Assembly: GCA_963820795.1 (NCBI GenBank)
Contig: CAWGBJ010000021.1
Coordinates: 124,001-188,000, forward strand
Reading direction: 5' to 3'
Source: Roseiarcus sp963820795
GTDB taxonomy: Bacteria; Pseudomonadota; Alphaproteobacteria; Rhizobiales; Beijerinckiaceae
DNA length: 64,000 nucleotides
Part shown: positions 17,460 through 25,967 of the stretch, in pieces
Layout of the letters: each line of letters opens with the position of its first letter
How positions within the stretch are numbered: position 1 is the stretch's first letter
Notes under the pieces: generated by a model
What the model was told of the DNA's origin: nothing
Seen by the model: only the letters and a program-made list of their open reading frames with translations
The model's database searches: none
Program-made: the position numbers and the translations under genes

Positions 17460-18359
17460 ATGAAGCCCAACACCGTGTTCAAGCGAACGTACAACCGGGG
17501 GCTCTTCCGCTTGCGGGAATTCGCCGTCGCATCCGACATTGGTTCGGAGCCGGCGTGGTCGGAAGCGCTCGGGGTCAGCCGCACGACAGTTCGGGCGATG
17601 CTGTCGGCGCTCGCCGACGCCGGACTGATCGCCTACGAAGGCCGGCGCAAGTCGCTCATCCGCCACCCGGTGGCGGCCGATTATTATCCCGAGGTGGAGA
17701 CGGAGCAGGTCGGCGCGATCGTCGAAAAGCGTTTCATGAAATGGATCCTTCTGGGCGACTGCAAGCCGGGAGAACAGATCAACGCCCTCGAGCTGTCGCG
17801 GCAGTTCGGCGTGTCGCCCTCCGCCGTCAGGGACTACCTCAACCGCTTTCCCCGCTATGGCCTGCTCGAGCGCCGGCCGAGCGGCAGCTGGGTCTTCAAG
17901 GGCTTCACCGAGGACTTCGCCGAAGAGCTATGCGAGGTGAGGACGATGTTCGAATTGCGTTCAGCGCAGCGCTTCATCACGCTTGCTGACGATGAGCCCG
18001 CGTGGGCCGACCTCGAGCGCATCAGGCGCGAGCACCTCGCTCTCCTCGAGGAGGCCGAGACCCGATTCACCGATTTTTCCGAACTCGACGAACGCTTTCA
18101 CCGCCGCATCAACGATGCGTCGCGCAATCGCTTCATCGTCGGCTTTTATGACGTGATCTCAATGATCTTCCATTACCATTACCAGTGGAACAAGCAGAAC
18201 GAGAGAGAGCGGAATATTGTCGCGATGCACGAGCACCTGGCCTACATCGACGCCTTGCAAAGCCGTGACGCCTCGGTCGTTGCGGAACGCTGCAATGCCC
18301 ACATGGCGACGGCGCGGCTAACGCTGATGGCGTCGATCCGGCAGTTTGCCGACCCGTAG
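17460..18359 (+). CDS. GntR-family regulator with two winged-helix domains and FCD domain
   Basis: A 299-residue transcription factor. It appears to carry two DNA-binding winged helices in tandem: residues about 30-70 (SEALGVSRTTVRAMLSALAD) and about 100-150 (LSRQFGVSPSAVRDYLNRFP, with wing LLERRPSGSWVFKGF). A C-terminal all-helical FCD effector domain follows (from about residue 160), with metal-ligand-like ELDERFHRRI and later HEHLAYIDAL. The start ATG at 17460 has GGAG about 13 bases upstream. It is divergent from the sugar-acid operon. FCD regulators of this kind usually repress uronate or hexonate genes and are released by a pathway intermediate. Confidence 0.85.
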   Translation: MKPNTVFKRTYNRGLFRLREFAVASDIGSEPAWSEALGVSRTTVRAMLSALADAGLIAYEGRRKSLIRHPVAADYYPEVETEQVGAIVEKRFMKWILLGDCKPGEQINALELSRQFGVSPSAVRDYLNRFPRYGLLERRPSGSWVFKGFTEDFAEELCEVRTMFELRSAQRFITLADDEPAWADLERIRREHLALLEEAETRFTDFSELDERFHRRINDASRNRFIVGFYDVISMIFHYHYQWNKQNERERNIVAMHEHLAYIDALQSRDASVVAERCNAHMATARLTLMASIRQFADP

Positions 18360-18404
18360 GGGTGTTCGCAGTCGTGCCAGCCGCGAGGCGGCCGCGGCCG
18401 ACGG

Positions 18405-18434
18405 TTGATTTTCTTGCCCGTCTCTGGTTAATAT
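18405..18434 (+). promoter_or_regulatory. Putative sigma-70 promoter of leuA
   Basis: TTGATT (18405-18410) and TAATAT (18429-18434) are separated by 18 bases, a close match to the sigma-70 consensus in otherwise GC-rich DNA. It lies about 150 bases upstream of leuA on the same strand. Confidence 0.45.
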
Positions 18435-18474
18435 GGGGCATGCGAAGGCAGTCGACGAACCTGCAACTTAGTGG

Positions 18475-18496
18475 CCCGGCGCTCTGAAGCGCCGGG
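18475..18496 (+). other. Perfect 9-bp hairpin in the leuA leader
   Basis: CCCGGCGCT, loop CTGA, AGCGCCGGG. It lies between the putative promoter and leuA. There is no T-run and no upstream leader peptide rich in leucine codons, so classical attenuation is not supported; it may be a terminator remnant or a structural leader element. Confidence 0.4.
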
Positions 18497-18584
18497 ACGC
18501 ATAGTTTCGCTTCCGATTTCCCACACAACAGGCTAGGCCGACTGCGTTTCCTGCAGCGCCGCCGCCACATCTCCAGGGTTCGTC

Positions 18585-20267
18585 ATGACAGCCATGCCCA
18601 TTTCCAAATATCGCGCCTACCAGCCGATCGCGCTCGCCGATCGGCAATGGCCCTCGCGCGTCATCGACAAAGCGCCGGCTTGGTGCTCGGTGGATCTCCG
18701 CGACGGCAATCAGGCGTTGATCGAGCCGATGGGGGTCGAGCGCAAGAACCGGATGTTCCGGCTGCTTGCGGACCTGGGCTTCAGAGAGATCGAAGTCGCC
18801 TTTCCGTCCGCCTCGCAGACCGACTTCGATTTCGTCCGCTCGATCATCGAGAGCGAGGCGATCCCCGACGGCGTCGCCATTCAGGTTCTGACGCAGTGCC
18901 GGCCGGAACTGATCGAGCGCACCTTCGAGGCGGTGAGGGGCGCGAAGAAGGTCATTCTCCACTTCTACAATTCGACCTCAAGCCTCCAGCGCGAGGTCGT
19001 CTTCCGCACCGACCGGAAGGGGGTGACCGACATCGCGGTCGCGGCGGCGAAGCAGGTCAGGGCGCTCGCCGAGGCGTCCCCGGGCACCGATTTCGCCTTC
19101 GAATATTCGCCCGAGAGCTTCACCGGCACCGAGCTCGATTTCGCCCTCGAGATTTGCGAGGCGGTCAAGGAGGTCATCCGGCCGACGCCGGAAAGGCGGC
19201 TCATCCTGAACCTGCCGGCGACCGTCGAAATGGCGACGCCGAACACCTACGCCGACCAGTTCGAATGGTTCGGCCGGCGCATTTCCGACCGCGCGAGCGT
19301 CATCCTCTCGGTCCACCCGCACAACGACCGCGGCACCGCCGTCGCCGCGGCGGAACTGGCCCTGATGGCCGGCGCGGAGCGGGTCGAGGGGACGCTCTTC
19401 GGCAATGGCGAGCGCACCGGCAACGTCGACATCGTCACCATGGCGCTGAATCTCTTCACCCAAGGGGTCGATCCGGGGCTCGACCTGCACGACGTCAACG
19501 CGATCAAGGACATCGTCGAGCACTGCAACCAGCTGCCAGTGCACCAGCGCCACCCCTATGTCGGCGAACTCGTCTACACGGCCTTTTCCGGTTCGCATCA
19601 GGACGCTATCAAGAAGGGCTTCGAGGCGCAGGCGCGGCGCAACGATCCCCTGTTCCAGGTGCCGTATCTGCCGATCGACCCGAAGGACGTCGGCCGCGAC
19701 TACGAGGCGGTGATCCGCATCAACAGCCAGTCCGGCAAGGGCGGCATGGCCTATATCCTGCGCGCCGATTACGGGCTCGACCTGCCGCGCAGCCTGCAGG
19801 TCGAGTTCTCCAGGATCGCTCAGGAGCGGATGGACGCCGACGGCAAGGAACTGACCTCGCCCGAGCTCTGGGCGCTCTTCCGCAAGGCTTATCTGCTCGA
19901 CGACGCGCCGATGACGCTGATCAAGCACCAGACCCTGCCGACGAGCCCCGACAATCGCGAGCTGGTGGCGACCCTGAAGAAGGCTGACGGGACGACGTTC
20001 GCCATCGAGGGCGAGGGCAACGGCCCGGTCGACGCCTTCGTCGAGGCGCTGAAGAAGGCCTTCGCCCTCGACTTCGCCTTCATCGACTATCACGAGCACG
20101 CGGTCGGCCGCGGCGCCAACGCGACCGCCGCGAGCTACGTCGAAATCCAGGACGCAGACGGCCGCGTCCTGCACGGCGTCGGCATCGACCCCAGCATCGT
20201 GACGGCCTCGCTGAAGGCGACGCTGAGCGCCGTGCTGAGGCTCATGCGCCGGGAGGGCAGGGCGTAG
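18585..20267 (+). CDS. leuA: 2-isopropylmalate synthase
   Basis: A 560-residue enzyme that condenses acetyl-CoA with 2-oxoisovalerate, the first committed step of leucine biosynthesis. The TIM-barrel catalytic domain contains the substrate motif SVDLRDGNQAL at residues 35-45. SVHPHNDRGTAVAAAELAL holds the zinc-binding HxH, and GNGERTGNVDIV is the second signature. The C-terminal 120 residues (after PDNRELVATLKKADG) are the leucine-binding regulatory domain. Length and order fit the long, actinobacterial-type LeuA. Start could be ATG 18585 or 18594. It stands alone, with the other leu genes not in the window. Confidence 0.94.
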   Translation: MTAMPISKYRAYQPIALADRQWPSRVIDKAPAWCSVDLRDGNQALIEPMGVERKNRMFRLLADLGFREIEVAFPSASQTDFDFVRSIIESEAIPDGVAIQVLTQCRPELIERTFEAVRGAKKVILHFYNSTSSLQREVVFRTDRKGVTDIAVAAAKQVRALAEASPGTDFAFEYSPESFTGTELDFALEICEAVKEVIRPTPERRLILNLPATVEMATPNTYADQFEWFGRRISDRASVILSVHPHNDRGTAVAAAELALMAGAERVEGTLFGNGERTGNVDIVTMALNLFTQGVDPGLDLHDVNAIKDIVEHCNQLPVHQRHPYVGELVYTAFSGSHQDAIKKGFEAQARRNDPLFQVPYLPIDPKDVGRDYEAVIRINSQSGKGGMAYILRADYGLDLPRSLQVEFSRIAQERMDADGKELTSPELWALFRKAYLLDDAPMTLIKHQTLPTSPDNRELVATLKKADGTTFAIEGEGNGPVDAFVEALKKAFALDFAFIDYHEHAVGRGANATAASYVEIQDADGRVLHGVGIDPSIVTASLKATLSAVLRLMRREGRA

Positions 20268-20470
20268 GCGCGGAGTGCCTGAGTGACCGCTTCCCGCCAA
20301 CACCTGAAGCTCAAACTGACCCTCTACCGCACCGACCGCAGGGGACTTGGGCTCACCGCTGACGCCGTTGCAAACGCGTCAATTAATTCCTGCGGAGCAG
20401 CTTGCGCGGCTGCACCTTGTATGCTCACTCAGGGAGCCTTGATCGCGAGCCAGCTTATCGGAGAGATCGA

Positions 20471-20668
20471 GTGAAACCAATTCACTGGCTGGCCGTCATT
20501 CCGTTCATCGGCATGCTGGTCGGTCCGGCGGTCCACAACGAGGTTGATCCGCTCATCCTCGGGATGCCTTTCCCGCTCGGCTGGATCTCGGTCTGGGTCG
20601 TGCTGACGGCGATCATCATGGCCGTCGTTTATCTGATCGATCCGGCAAACCGCGAAGACGCCCCATGA
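20471..20668 (+). CDS. DUF3311 small membrane protein, partner of the symporter
   Basis: A 65-residue protein with two hydrophobic helices (LAVIPFIGMLVGPAV and ISVWVVLTAIIMAVVYLI) joined by a short NEVDPLILGMPFPL loop, the pattern of DUF3311. Such genes typically precede sodium:solute symporter genes and probably encode an accessory subunit. I chose GTG at 20471, preceded by GGAGAG. Its stop overlaps the symporter start in ATGA, indicating coupled translation. Confidence 0.82.
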   Translation: MKPIHWLAVIPFIGMLVGPAVHNEVDPLILGMPFPLGWISVWVVLTAIIMAVVYLIDPANREDAP

Positions 20669-22128
20669 CCGCGGCCTTGGCCCTGATCGCGCTCGCCGCG
20701 CTGGCTGCCTTGCTGCTGGGCGTAGCCGCCCGCGCCGGGCGAGACATGGACCTCGAGCAGTGGGCGGTGGGCGGGCGCGGCTTCGGCTGGATCTTCGTCT
20801 TTCTGCTGTTGGCCGGCGAGATCTACACCACCTTCACGTTTCTTGGTGCATCCGGCTTCTCCTACGGGCTCGGAGCTCCGGTCTACTACATCCTGGCCTA
20901 CGGCTCGCTCGCATACGTGATCGCCTATTTCCTGCTGCCCCTGGTCTGGAGCTACTCCAGGCAGCACGGCCTGCACTCGCAGCCGGATTTCTTCGTCCGC
21001 AAGTATGCGAGCCCGAGTCTCGGCGTGCTGGTCTCGGTCGTCGATCTGGTGGCGCTGATCCCATATCTCGTGCTGCAGCTCACCGGACTCGGCATCATCG
21101 TCACAGCGGCAGGCTACGGCGCCATTCCCAGGGACGCGGCGATCTGGATCGGCGCCGCGATCGTCACGGTTTATATCATGACGTCCGGCATCCGCGGCTC
21201 GGCTTATACGTCGGTGGTCAAGGACATCCTGATCCTTTGTGTAGTGCTCTTCCTCGGCATCTATCTGCCGCTGCATCTTTATGGCGGCATCGGTCCGATG
21301 TTCGAGAAGATCGCCGCCGCCAAGCCCGGCTTCCTCGTCTTCCCGGCAAGCGGGCAGAGCGTCGCCTGGTTCATCTCCACCGTGCTGCTTACCGCCATCG
21401 GCTTCTTCATGTGGCCGCACTCCTTCGCCGCCTGCTATGCGGCGAAGGACGCGCGTGTCTTCCGGCGCAACGCGATCGTCTTGCCGATTTACCAGCTCAT
21501 ACTGCTGTTCGTGTTCTTCGTCGGCTTCGCCGCAGTGCTGCAAGTGCCCGGACTGAAGGGCGCCGACACCAATCTCGCGCTGTTCAAGCTGGCGACGCAG
21601 CAGTTCTCGCCGGCGGTGGTCGGCATGATCGGCGCGGCGGGCGTCTTCACCGCGCTGGTCCCCGGCTCGCTGATCGCGATGACCGCGGCGATGCTGCTTG
21701 CCAAGAACCTGATTGGCCTCGCGCGCCCGCAGGCGACCGACCATCAGACCTTGGCCCTTGCCAAGTGGCTTGTGCCCGTCGTGATGTTGGTTGCCGTCTA
21801 TTTCACTTTGACCGGCAACGCCACGATAGTGGGCATGCTTCTGGTGGGCTACAGCTTCGTCACTCAGCTCTTTCCAGCCGTCATCGCGAGCCTGATGCCG
21901 CGCAATCCGGCGACCGCGGCCGGCGCCTTCGCCGGGATTCTGGTCGGCGCGGCGGTCGCCGCGGTCCTCACCTTCACTCACGCGACCATCGGCTCGCTGT
22001 TCCCGGCCTTGCCGGAAGCGATCCGCGACCTCAACGTCGGCATCATCGCGCTTGCCGCCAATATCGTCGCATTGGTCGTCGTCAGCGCGGTGAGCAGGCC
22101 ACGCGCAGTCTCGGCCGCCGCTGCCTGA
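20665..22128 (+). CDS. Sodium:solute symporter, possible monocarboxylate transporter
   Basis: A 487-residue integral membrane protein of the sodium:solute symporter family with about 13 hydrophobic helices. It keeps the family features AVGGRGFGWIFVFLLLAGE near the N-terminus and GIRGSAYTSVVKD in the middle. The DUF3311 plus symporter arrangement is known from MctP-type uptake systems for short organic acids such as lactate, pyruvate and propionate, so that is the likely substrate class, though pantothenate-type transport cannot be excluded. It is co-transcribed with the DUF3311 gene. Confidence 0.83.
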   Translation: MTAALALIALAALAALLLGVAARAGRDMDLEQWAVGGRGFGWIFVFLLLAGEIYTTFTFLGASGFSYGLGAPVYYILAYGSLAYVIAYFLLPLVWSYSRQHGLHSQPDFFVRKYASPSLGVLVSVVDLVALIPYLVLQLTGLGIIVTAAGYGAIPRDAAIWIGAAIVTVYIMTSGIRGSAYTSVVKDILILCVVLFLGIYLPLHLYGGIGPMFEKIAAAKPGFLVFPASGQSVAWFISTVLLTAIGFFMWPHSFAACYAAKDARVFRRNAIVLPIYQLILLFVFFVGFAAVLQVPGLKGADTNLALFKLATQQFSPAVVGMIGAAGVFTALVPGSLIAMTAAMLLAKNLIGLARPQATDHQTLALAKWLVPVVMLVAVYFTLTGNATIVGMLLVGYSFVTQLFPAVIASLMPRNPATAAGAFAGILVGAAVAAVLTFTHATIGSLFPALPEAIRDLNVGIIALAANIVALVVVSAVSRPRAVSAAAA

Positions 22129-22253
22129 AGGCGGGGCAAGAGATCCGAACAAGATAGCTTCCTTCACCGTTTGGCTGCTTGGCAGGGAGCCGCGCTCTCC
22201 GGCAATCATGGCGGCCTTGCCAGCGAAGCGCGGGCGGGTCTAAACGGCTGCCC

Positions 22254-22718
22254 ATGACCAACGCATCTGAACTGGCGTTCGCCCATCTCGGACATGCGTC
22301 GCGCATCCCCGAAGCGCCGGACGCGAAGACCCTCGATCGGGCCCCCAATCCCCACGCGGACACCGATTACATCGCCCGCTTCACCGCGCCCGAATTCACG
22401 TCGATTTGCCCGGTGACCGGCCAGCCTGATTTCGCCCATCTGGTGATCGACTACGCGCCGGACCACTGGATCGTCGAATCGAAGTCGCTGAAACTCTACC
22501 TCGCGAGCTTCCGCAACCACGGCGCATTCCATGAAGACTGCACGGTGAGGATCGGCAAGGACCTCGTCAACCTTCTTCGGCCTCGCTGGCTCAGGATCGG
22601 AGGTTACTGGTTTCCCCGCGGCGGGATGCCGATCGATGTCTTCTGGCAAAGCGGCAAGCTTCCTGACGGCGCCTGGGTGCCTGACCAGGGCGTTGCGCCC
22701 TATCGCGGCCGCGGCTGA
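22254..22718 (+). CDS. queF: NADPH-dependent preQ0 reductase
   Basis: A 154-residue enzyme of the short, unimodular QueF type, which reduces 7-cyano-7-deazaguanine to preQ1 in queuosine biosynthesis. The catalytic cysteine lies in TSICPVTGQPDFAH, and VESKSLKLYLASFRNH carries the conserved glutamate and substrate-binding residues. The C-terminal part includes GGMPIDVFW. The start is ATG at 22254; the longer frame upstream is not protein-like. No other queuosine gene is adjacent, and I see no clear preQ1 riboswitch in the 125-base leader. Confidence 0.95.
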   Translation: MTNASELAFAHLGHASRIPEAPDAKTLDRAPNPHADTDYIARFTAPEFTSICPVTGQPDFAHLVIDYAPDHWIVESKSLKLYLASFRNHGAFHEDCTVRIGKDLVNLLRPRWLRIGGYWFPRGGMPIDVFWQSGKLPDGAWVPDQGVAPYRGRG

Positions 22719-22808
22719 AGAGACTGCTCGAAACAGGAACAAACCCAAGGACAGCACGTTCGTCCGCGCCGACGCGAATGGTCGCGTCCGCTTGGACGGA
22801 GTTCCGAG

Positions 22809-23369
22809 ATGAATCGCCGCCTGCTCCTCACCTCGATCGCCGCGCTCGCCGCCAGTCCTGCGCTGGCGCAGAACAATTCCTCGACGAGCGGCCCCGCTTC
22901 GGCGCAATCAGCGGCGAAGCAGAAGTATATCAAGGACACGCTCGCCGTCGGCTCCATGTCTCTGATCTTGAGCCGGATCGCGTTGCCGAAGGTCAACGAC
23001 GCGCACCTGAAACAATTTACGCAGTTTGAGATCGCCGAGCAGGAGACGGTGGCGGACGTTCTCAACGCGCTCAAGACGAACGCCTCGCCGACGGGGTCGA
23101 TTCCCTCGCCGACCGACGCCGAGGCGATGCAAAATCTGAACGAAGCTGGAAAAGCAACTGTGGAAAAGTTCCGAGGGCTTAAGGCCGGGTCGGCGTTCGA
23201 CAGGGTCTTCATTCAAACCGAGATCGATGCCCACAGGCTGCTTCTCGGATTTCAGGAAGCCTATCTCAAGAGTCCGGACGATCTCGATGCGACCAACGTC
23301 GCCAAACTGGCGCAAGCGGTCATCAAGGAGCACCTGACATTGCTCGGCGACATGCAGAAGACCGGCTGA
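22809..23369 (+). CDS. Exported DUF4142 protein
   Basis: A 186-residue periplasmic protein with a signal peptide (RRLLLTSIAALAASPALA, cleavage near residue 20). The mature part is mostly helical, with the DUF4142 patterns DTLAVGSMSLILSRIAL, FTQFEIAEQETVADVL and FDRVFIQTEIDAHRLLLGFQ. DUF4142 proteins resemble ferritin-like or DUF305 helical bundles; their role is not established. A GGAG box precedes the ATG. It stands alone between queF and the acyltransferase gene. Confidence 0.82.
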   Translation: MNRRLLLTSIAALAASPALAQNNSSTSGPASAQSAAKQKYIKDTLAVGSMSLILSRIALPKVNDAHLKQFTQFEIAEQETVADVLNALKTNASPTGSIPSPTDAEAMQNLNEAGKATVEKFRGLKAGSAFDRVFIQTEIDAHRLLLGFQEAYLKSPDDLDATNVAKLAQAVIKEHLTLLGDMQKTG

Positions 23370-23396
23370 GGCGGAGCGCTGCGGCTTACGAGCGTT

Positions 23397-24296
23397 TCAG
23401 GCCGCCCTTTCCTGCTTCAAGGCCGCCCGCACCGGCCCGAGCAACTTTTCTGCGGGTCCGGGCGGCTTCTGAATGGCGGGCGCCAGCCTGGCGAGAGCAT
23501 AAACGCGTTCGCGGAAATCGTCGGCGAGCGCTTGCCGATCGGTGAGCTCGGCGATCGACCTGAACGGGATCGGCGCGCCGACGACGACCGGCAGGCAGGT
23601 CCCGATGCGCGTCCTGACCTCATGAAAGATCAGCGAGATGCGCAGGGTGTAGCTCAGATGGCTGGCGATCTGAAAAAGACGGCTGTTCTGCCCGCCGAAC
23701 CAGATCGGGATGACGGTCGCCCTCGATCGCTGGATGAGTTGCGAAACGAAGGGCTGCCAACGCCCATCGACGGCAGGTTTGAGGCCGAGTTTGTCGGGCG
23801 CCGTGGAAACCGCGCCCGCCGGAAAGACGACGACCACGCCGCCCCGGTCGAGCTGCGCCCGGGCGGCCGCGCGCGTCGCCAGATTGGTTAGCCGGGCCTC
23901 CTCGGTCTCGCTGAAGTCGACCGGGAGAATGAAGCTTCTCACCTCCGGCGCCCGCATCAGCACGGCATGCGTCAGGACGACGAAATCCGACCGCACCTTG
24001 CTGATGAGCCATGAGATGACGATGCCGTCGAGCACCCCATAGGGATGATTGGCGACGACCACGACCGGGCCGGTCGCTGGCATCGCCGCCAGCGCATAGG
24101 CGTCATAGCGGACATCCAGGGCCAGCGACCGCACCGCCGCCTGCCAGAACGTTTCGTTGGCCCGCGGGTGGCGCTGGTTATTGATATAAAGCCGCTTCAG
24201 CTTCGGTTGCCCGGTCGCCTTTTCGACAAGACGAATCAGGCCGCGCTTCAGCGGCGGATCGCTCGCGGTAGCGTAGCTGAAGAGGAATTTGTCCAT
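23397..24296 (-). CDS. PlsC-type lysophospholipid acyltransferase
   Basis: A 299-residue membrane-associated acyltransferase. The catalytic NHX4D box is NHPYGVLDG (about residues 83-91), and the glycerol-phosphate binding box FPAGAVST is at about 158-165. PIWFGGQNSRLFQIAS follows. The long, soluble-looking N-terminus and the YGVLDG variant are similar to the OlsA group, which adds the second acyl chain to lyso-ornithine lipid, consistent with an OlsB-like gene at 47.1 kb. A role in phosphatidic acid synthesis is equally possible. It runs in the same direction as kdsA, 68 bases downstream of it. Confidence 0.78.
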   Translation of the reverse strand: MDKFLFSYATASDPPLKRGLIRLVEKATGQPKLKRLYINNQRHPRANETFWQAAVRSLALDVRYDAYALAAMPATGPVVVVANHPYGVLDGIVISWLISKVRSDFVVLTHAVLMRAPEVRSFILPVDFSETEEARLTNLATRAAARAQLDRGGVVVVFPAGAVSTAPDKLGLKPAVDGRWQPFVSQLIQRSRATVIPIWFGGQNSRLFQIASHLSYTLRISLIFHEVRTRIGTCLPVVVGAPIPFRSIAELTDRQALADDFRERVYALARLAPAIQKPPGPAEKLLGPVRAALKQERAA

Positions 24297-24364
24297 CTCG
24301 AGAGGCGTTTTCCCAAACAGTTGGCAGTAACGCGCCTAAGCGACCGCCGTGTGACATGCTTTGA

Positions 24365-25255
24365 TTAAGGCTTGGACAAAGGCTTGCTCCGTTTCGCCAA
24401 GGAGTCGAACTCCTGCAGTTCGGCCAACAGCGCCTCGAAGTCCCTGAGCGGCACCATGTTCGGCCCGTCGGAGGGCGCGTTATCGGGGTCGGGATGGGTC
24501 TCGATGAAGACGCCGGCGACGCCGACCGCGACCGCCGCGCGCGCCAGCACGGCGACGAATTCGCGCTCGCCGCCCGACGAGGTCCCCTGCCCGCCCGGCT
24601 GCTGCGCCGAGTGAGTCGCGTCGAAGATGACCGGCGCGCCGGTCTCGCGCGCCAGGATCGGCAGCGCCCGCATGTCGGAAACGAGCGTATTGTAGCCGAA
24701 GCTCACGCCACGCTCGGTCACCAGAACGTCGCGCGCTCCGGCCGCCTCGAGCTTGGCGACCACGTTCTTCATGTCCCAGGGCGCGAGAAACTGGCCTTTC
24801 TTCACATTGATCGGCCTGCCGGTCAGCGCCGCCGCGACCAGAAGATCCGTCTGCCGGCAGAGAAATGCGGGGATCTGCAGGGCGTCGACCGCCTCGGCGA
24901 CGGGCGCGCACTGGATGCTTTCATGCACGTCGGTTATGACCGGCAGGCCGAGCGTCTCCCGGATCTCGGCGAAAATCGGCAATGACGCCTTGAGCCCAAG
25001 TCCCCGCGCGCTGGACCCGGAGGTTCGGTTCGCCTTGTCGAACGAGGACTTGTAGACGAGGCCGACGCCACGGCGAGCCGCGATTTCCTTCAGCGCCGCT
25101 GCGGTCTCGAGCGCTTGCGCCCGGCTCTCGACCTGGCAAGGACCGGCGATCAGCGCGAGCGGCAGCGTCGCGCCGAACCGGGCCGCCAGCGGCCCCCGGC
25201 CAATCTGAACGATGGGATTGTTGCGCAAAATGCCGGAATTCCTCAGTTGTCTCAC
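24365..25255 (-). CDS. kdsA: 3-deoxy-8-phosphooctulonate (KDO-8-phosphate) synthase
   Basis: A 296-residue enzyme joining phosphoenolpyruvate and arabinose-5-phosphate to make KDO-8-phosphate for lipopolysaccharide. Signatures are ALIAGPCQVES, the KSSFDKANRTS substrate loop, PVITDVHESIQ, QIPAFLCRQTDLL and NVKKGQFLAPWDM. FDATHSAQQPGG and FIETHPDPDNAPSDGPN near the C-terminus complete the pattern. I chose GTG at 25255 with AAAGGG upstream; an in-frame TTG at 25285 would add 10 residues. The usual kds/eno neighbours are absent. Confidence 0.95.
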   Translation of the reverse strand: MRQLRNSGILRNNPIVQIGRGPLAARFGATLPLALIAGPCQVESRAQALETAAALKEIAARRGVGLVYKSSFDKANRTSGSSARGLGLKASLPIFAEIRETLGLPVITDVHESIQCAPVAEAVDALQIPAFLCRQTDLLVAAALTGRPINVKKGQFLAPWDMKNVVAKLEAAGARDVLVTERGVSFGYNTLVSDMRALPILARETGAPVIFDATHSAQQPGGQGTSSGGEREFVAVLARAAVAVGVAGVFIETHPDPDNAPSDGPNMVPLRDFEALLAELQEFDSLAKRSKPLSKP

Positions 25256-25285
25256 GAGGGTCGCCCTTTGCTGCGCTATTGGCAA

Positions 25286-25967
25286 GGATGGTGCTACTGA
25301 AGGCCATTCGTGGGCGGCAAGTTTATGACGTGCCAGGCACTGCCGATTTCAAGGGCGCCGCCCACCGTCTCTCTCTCTCCGGAGACGCCAGCGTGAGTGT
25401 GAACCGCCTACAATATACTGGGGGCGTGTTGTATTTTGCATGCCAGAGTATGGTGTCGGTGTTCAGTTCGACCCCGTGATTGTTTCAGACATGCATGAAA
25501 TGGATGGTTCTTGGGCGGCGCACAGCAGTATCCTGAAACCGCTTGGGCTGAACCTTTATCGAGTGGCCCGAATCTGACACTTGGCGCCGAGCTGGATCGG
25601 CCGCCCATTGGCCGCAATTGTACAGGTTTTTGGACGCCGGCAGCGACGAAACTGTCCGCACGCTCAGTGAGCCGGCGTCCAAAAAGCGTCGAGGCACGAA
25701 GTCGCGGGGATTTTGGGGCCGGGTGGGCAGCCGCGCTATGGGGATTTGATTTTCGAGCCGATTATGATGGTGGGCGCGAAGCTGGGGCCAGGCGGCCTGG
25801 ATAGATTGCGGAAGGGGTCCCGGAAGCGCGCAATGGGGATCTCGGTGATGGCGTGGGGCGTATCGAGCGGCGGTCGGATCGTTGATTGGCGTGGTTTTGC
25901 CGAGAGGGATCGCCGCCGGCGTCGAGCCAGTGCACGGGAAAGCGGCGGTGCTCGCAGGCGGTCTGGC
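25286..25967. other. Gene-free flank of the IS91-type element
   Basis: No gene can be supported in either strand. The stretch contains a 15-bp perfect inverted repeat (listed separately) and fragments without start signals. Part of it (from about 25690) probably belongs to the insertion element downstream of its transposase, since IS91-type elements carry a non-coding end there, but I cannot place the terminus. Confidence 0.4.
25627..25685. repeat. 15-bp perfect inverted repeat with 29-base loop
   Basis: TTTTTGGACGCCGGC at 25627-25641 and its exact complement GCCGGCGTCCAAAAA at 25671-25685. On either strand the T-rich arm would follow a GC-rich stem, so it could act as a bidirectional terminator. 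It could also mark the edge of the mobile element or be a fold recognised by a recombinase. Confidence 0.65.

Noticed and set aside
18360..18584. Leucine attenuator upstream of leuA
   Set aside because: The hairpin at 18475-18496 lacks a T-run, and the only short upstream frame has no leucine codon cluster.
20629..22209. A 526-codon minus-strand open frame
   Set aside because: Antisense to the sodium:solute symporter, whose hydrophobic pattern and coupling to DUF3311 are convincing.
22129..22253. preQ1 riboswitch upstream of queF
   Set aside because: No matching pseudoknot pattern or adenine-rich tail could be recognised in the 125-base leader.
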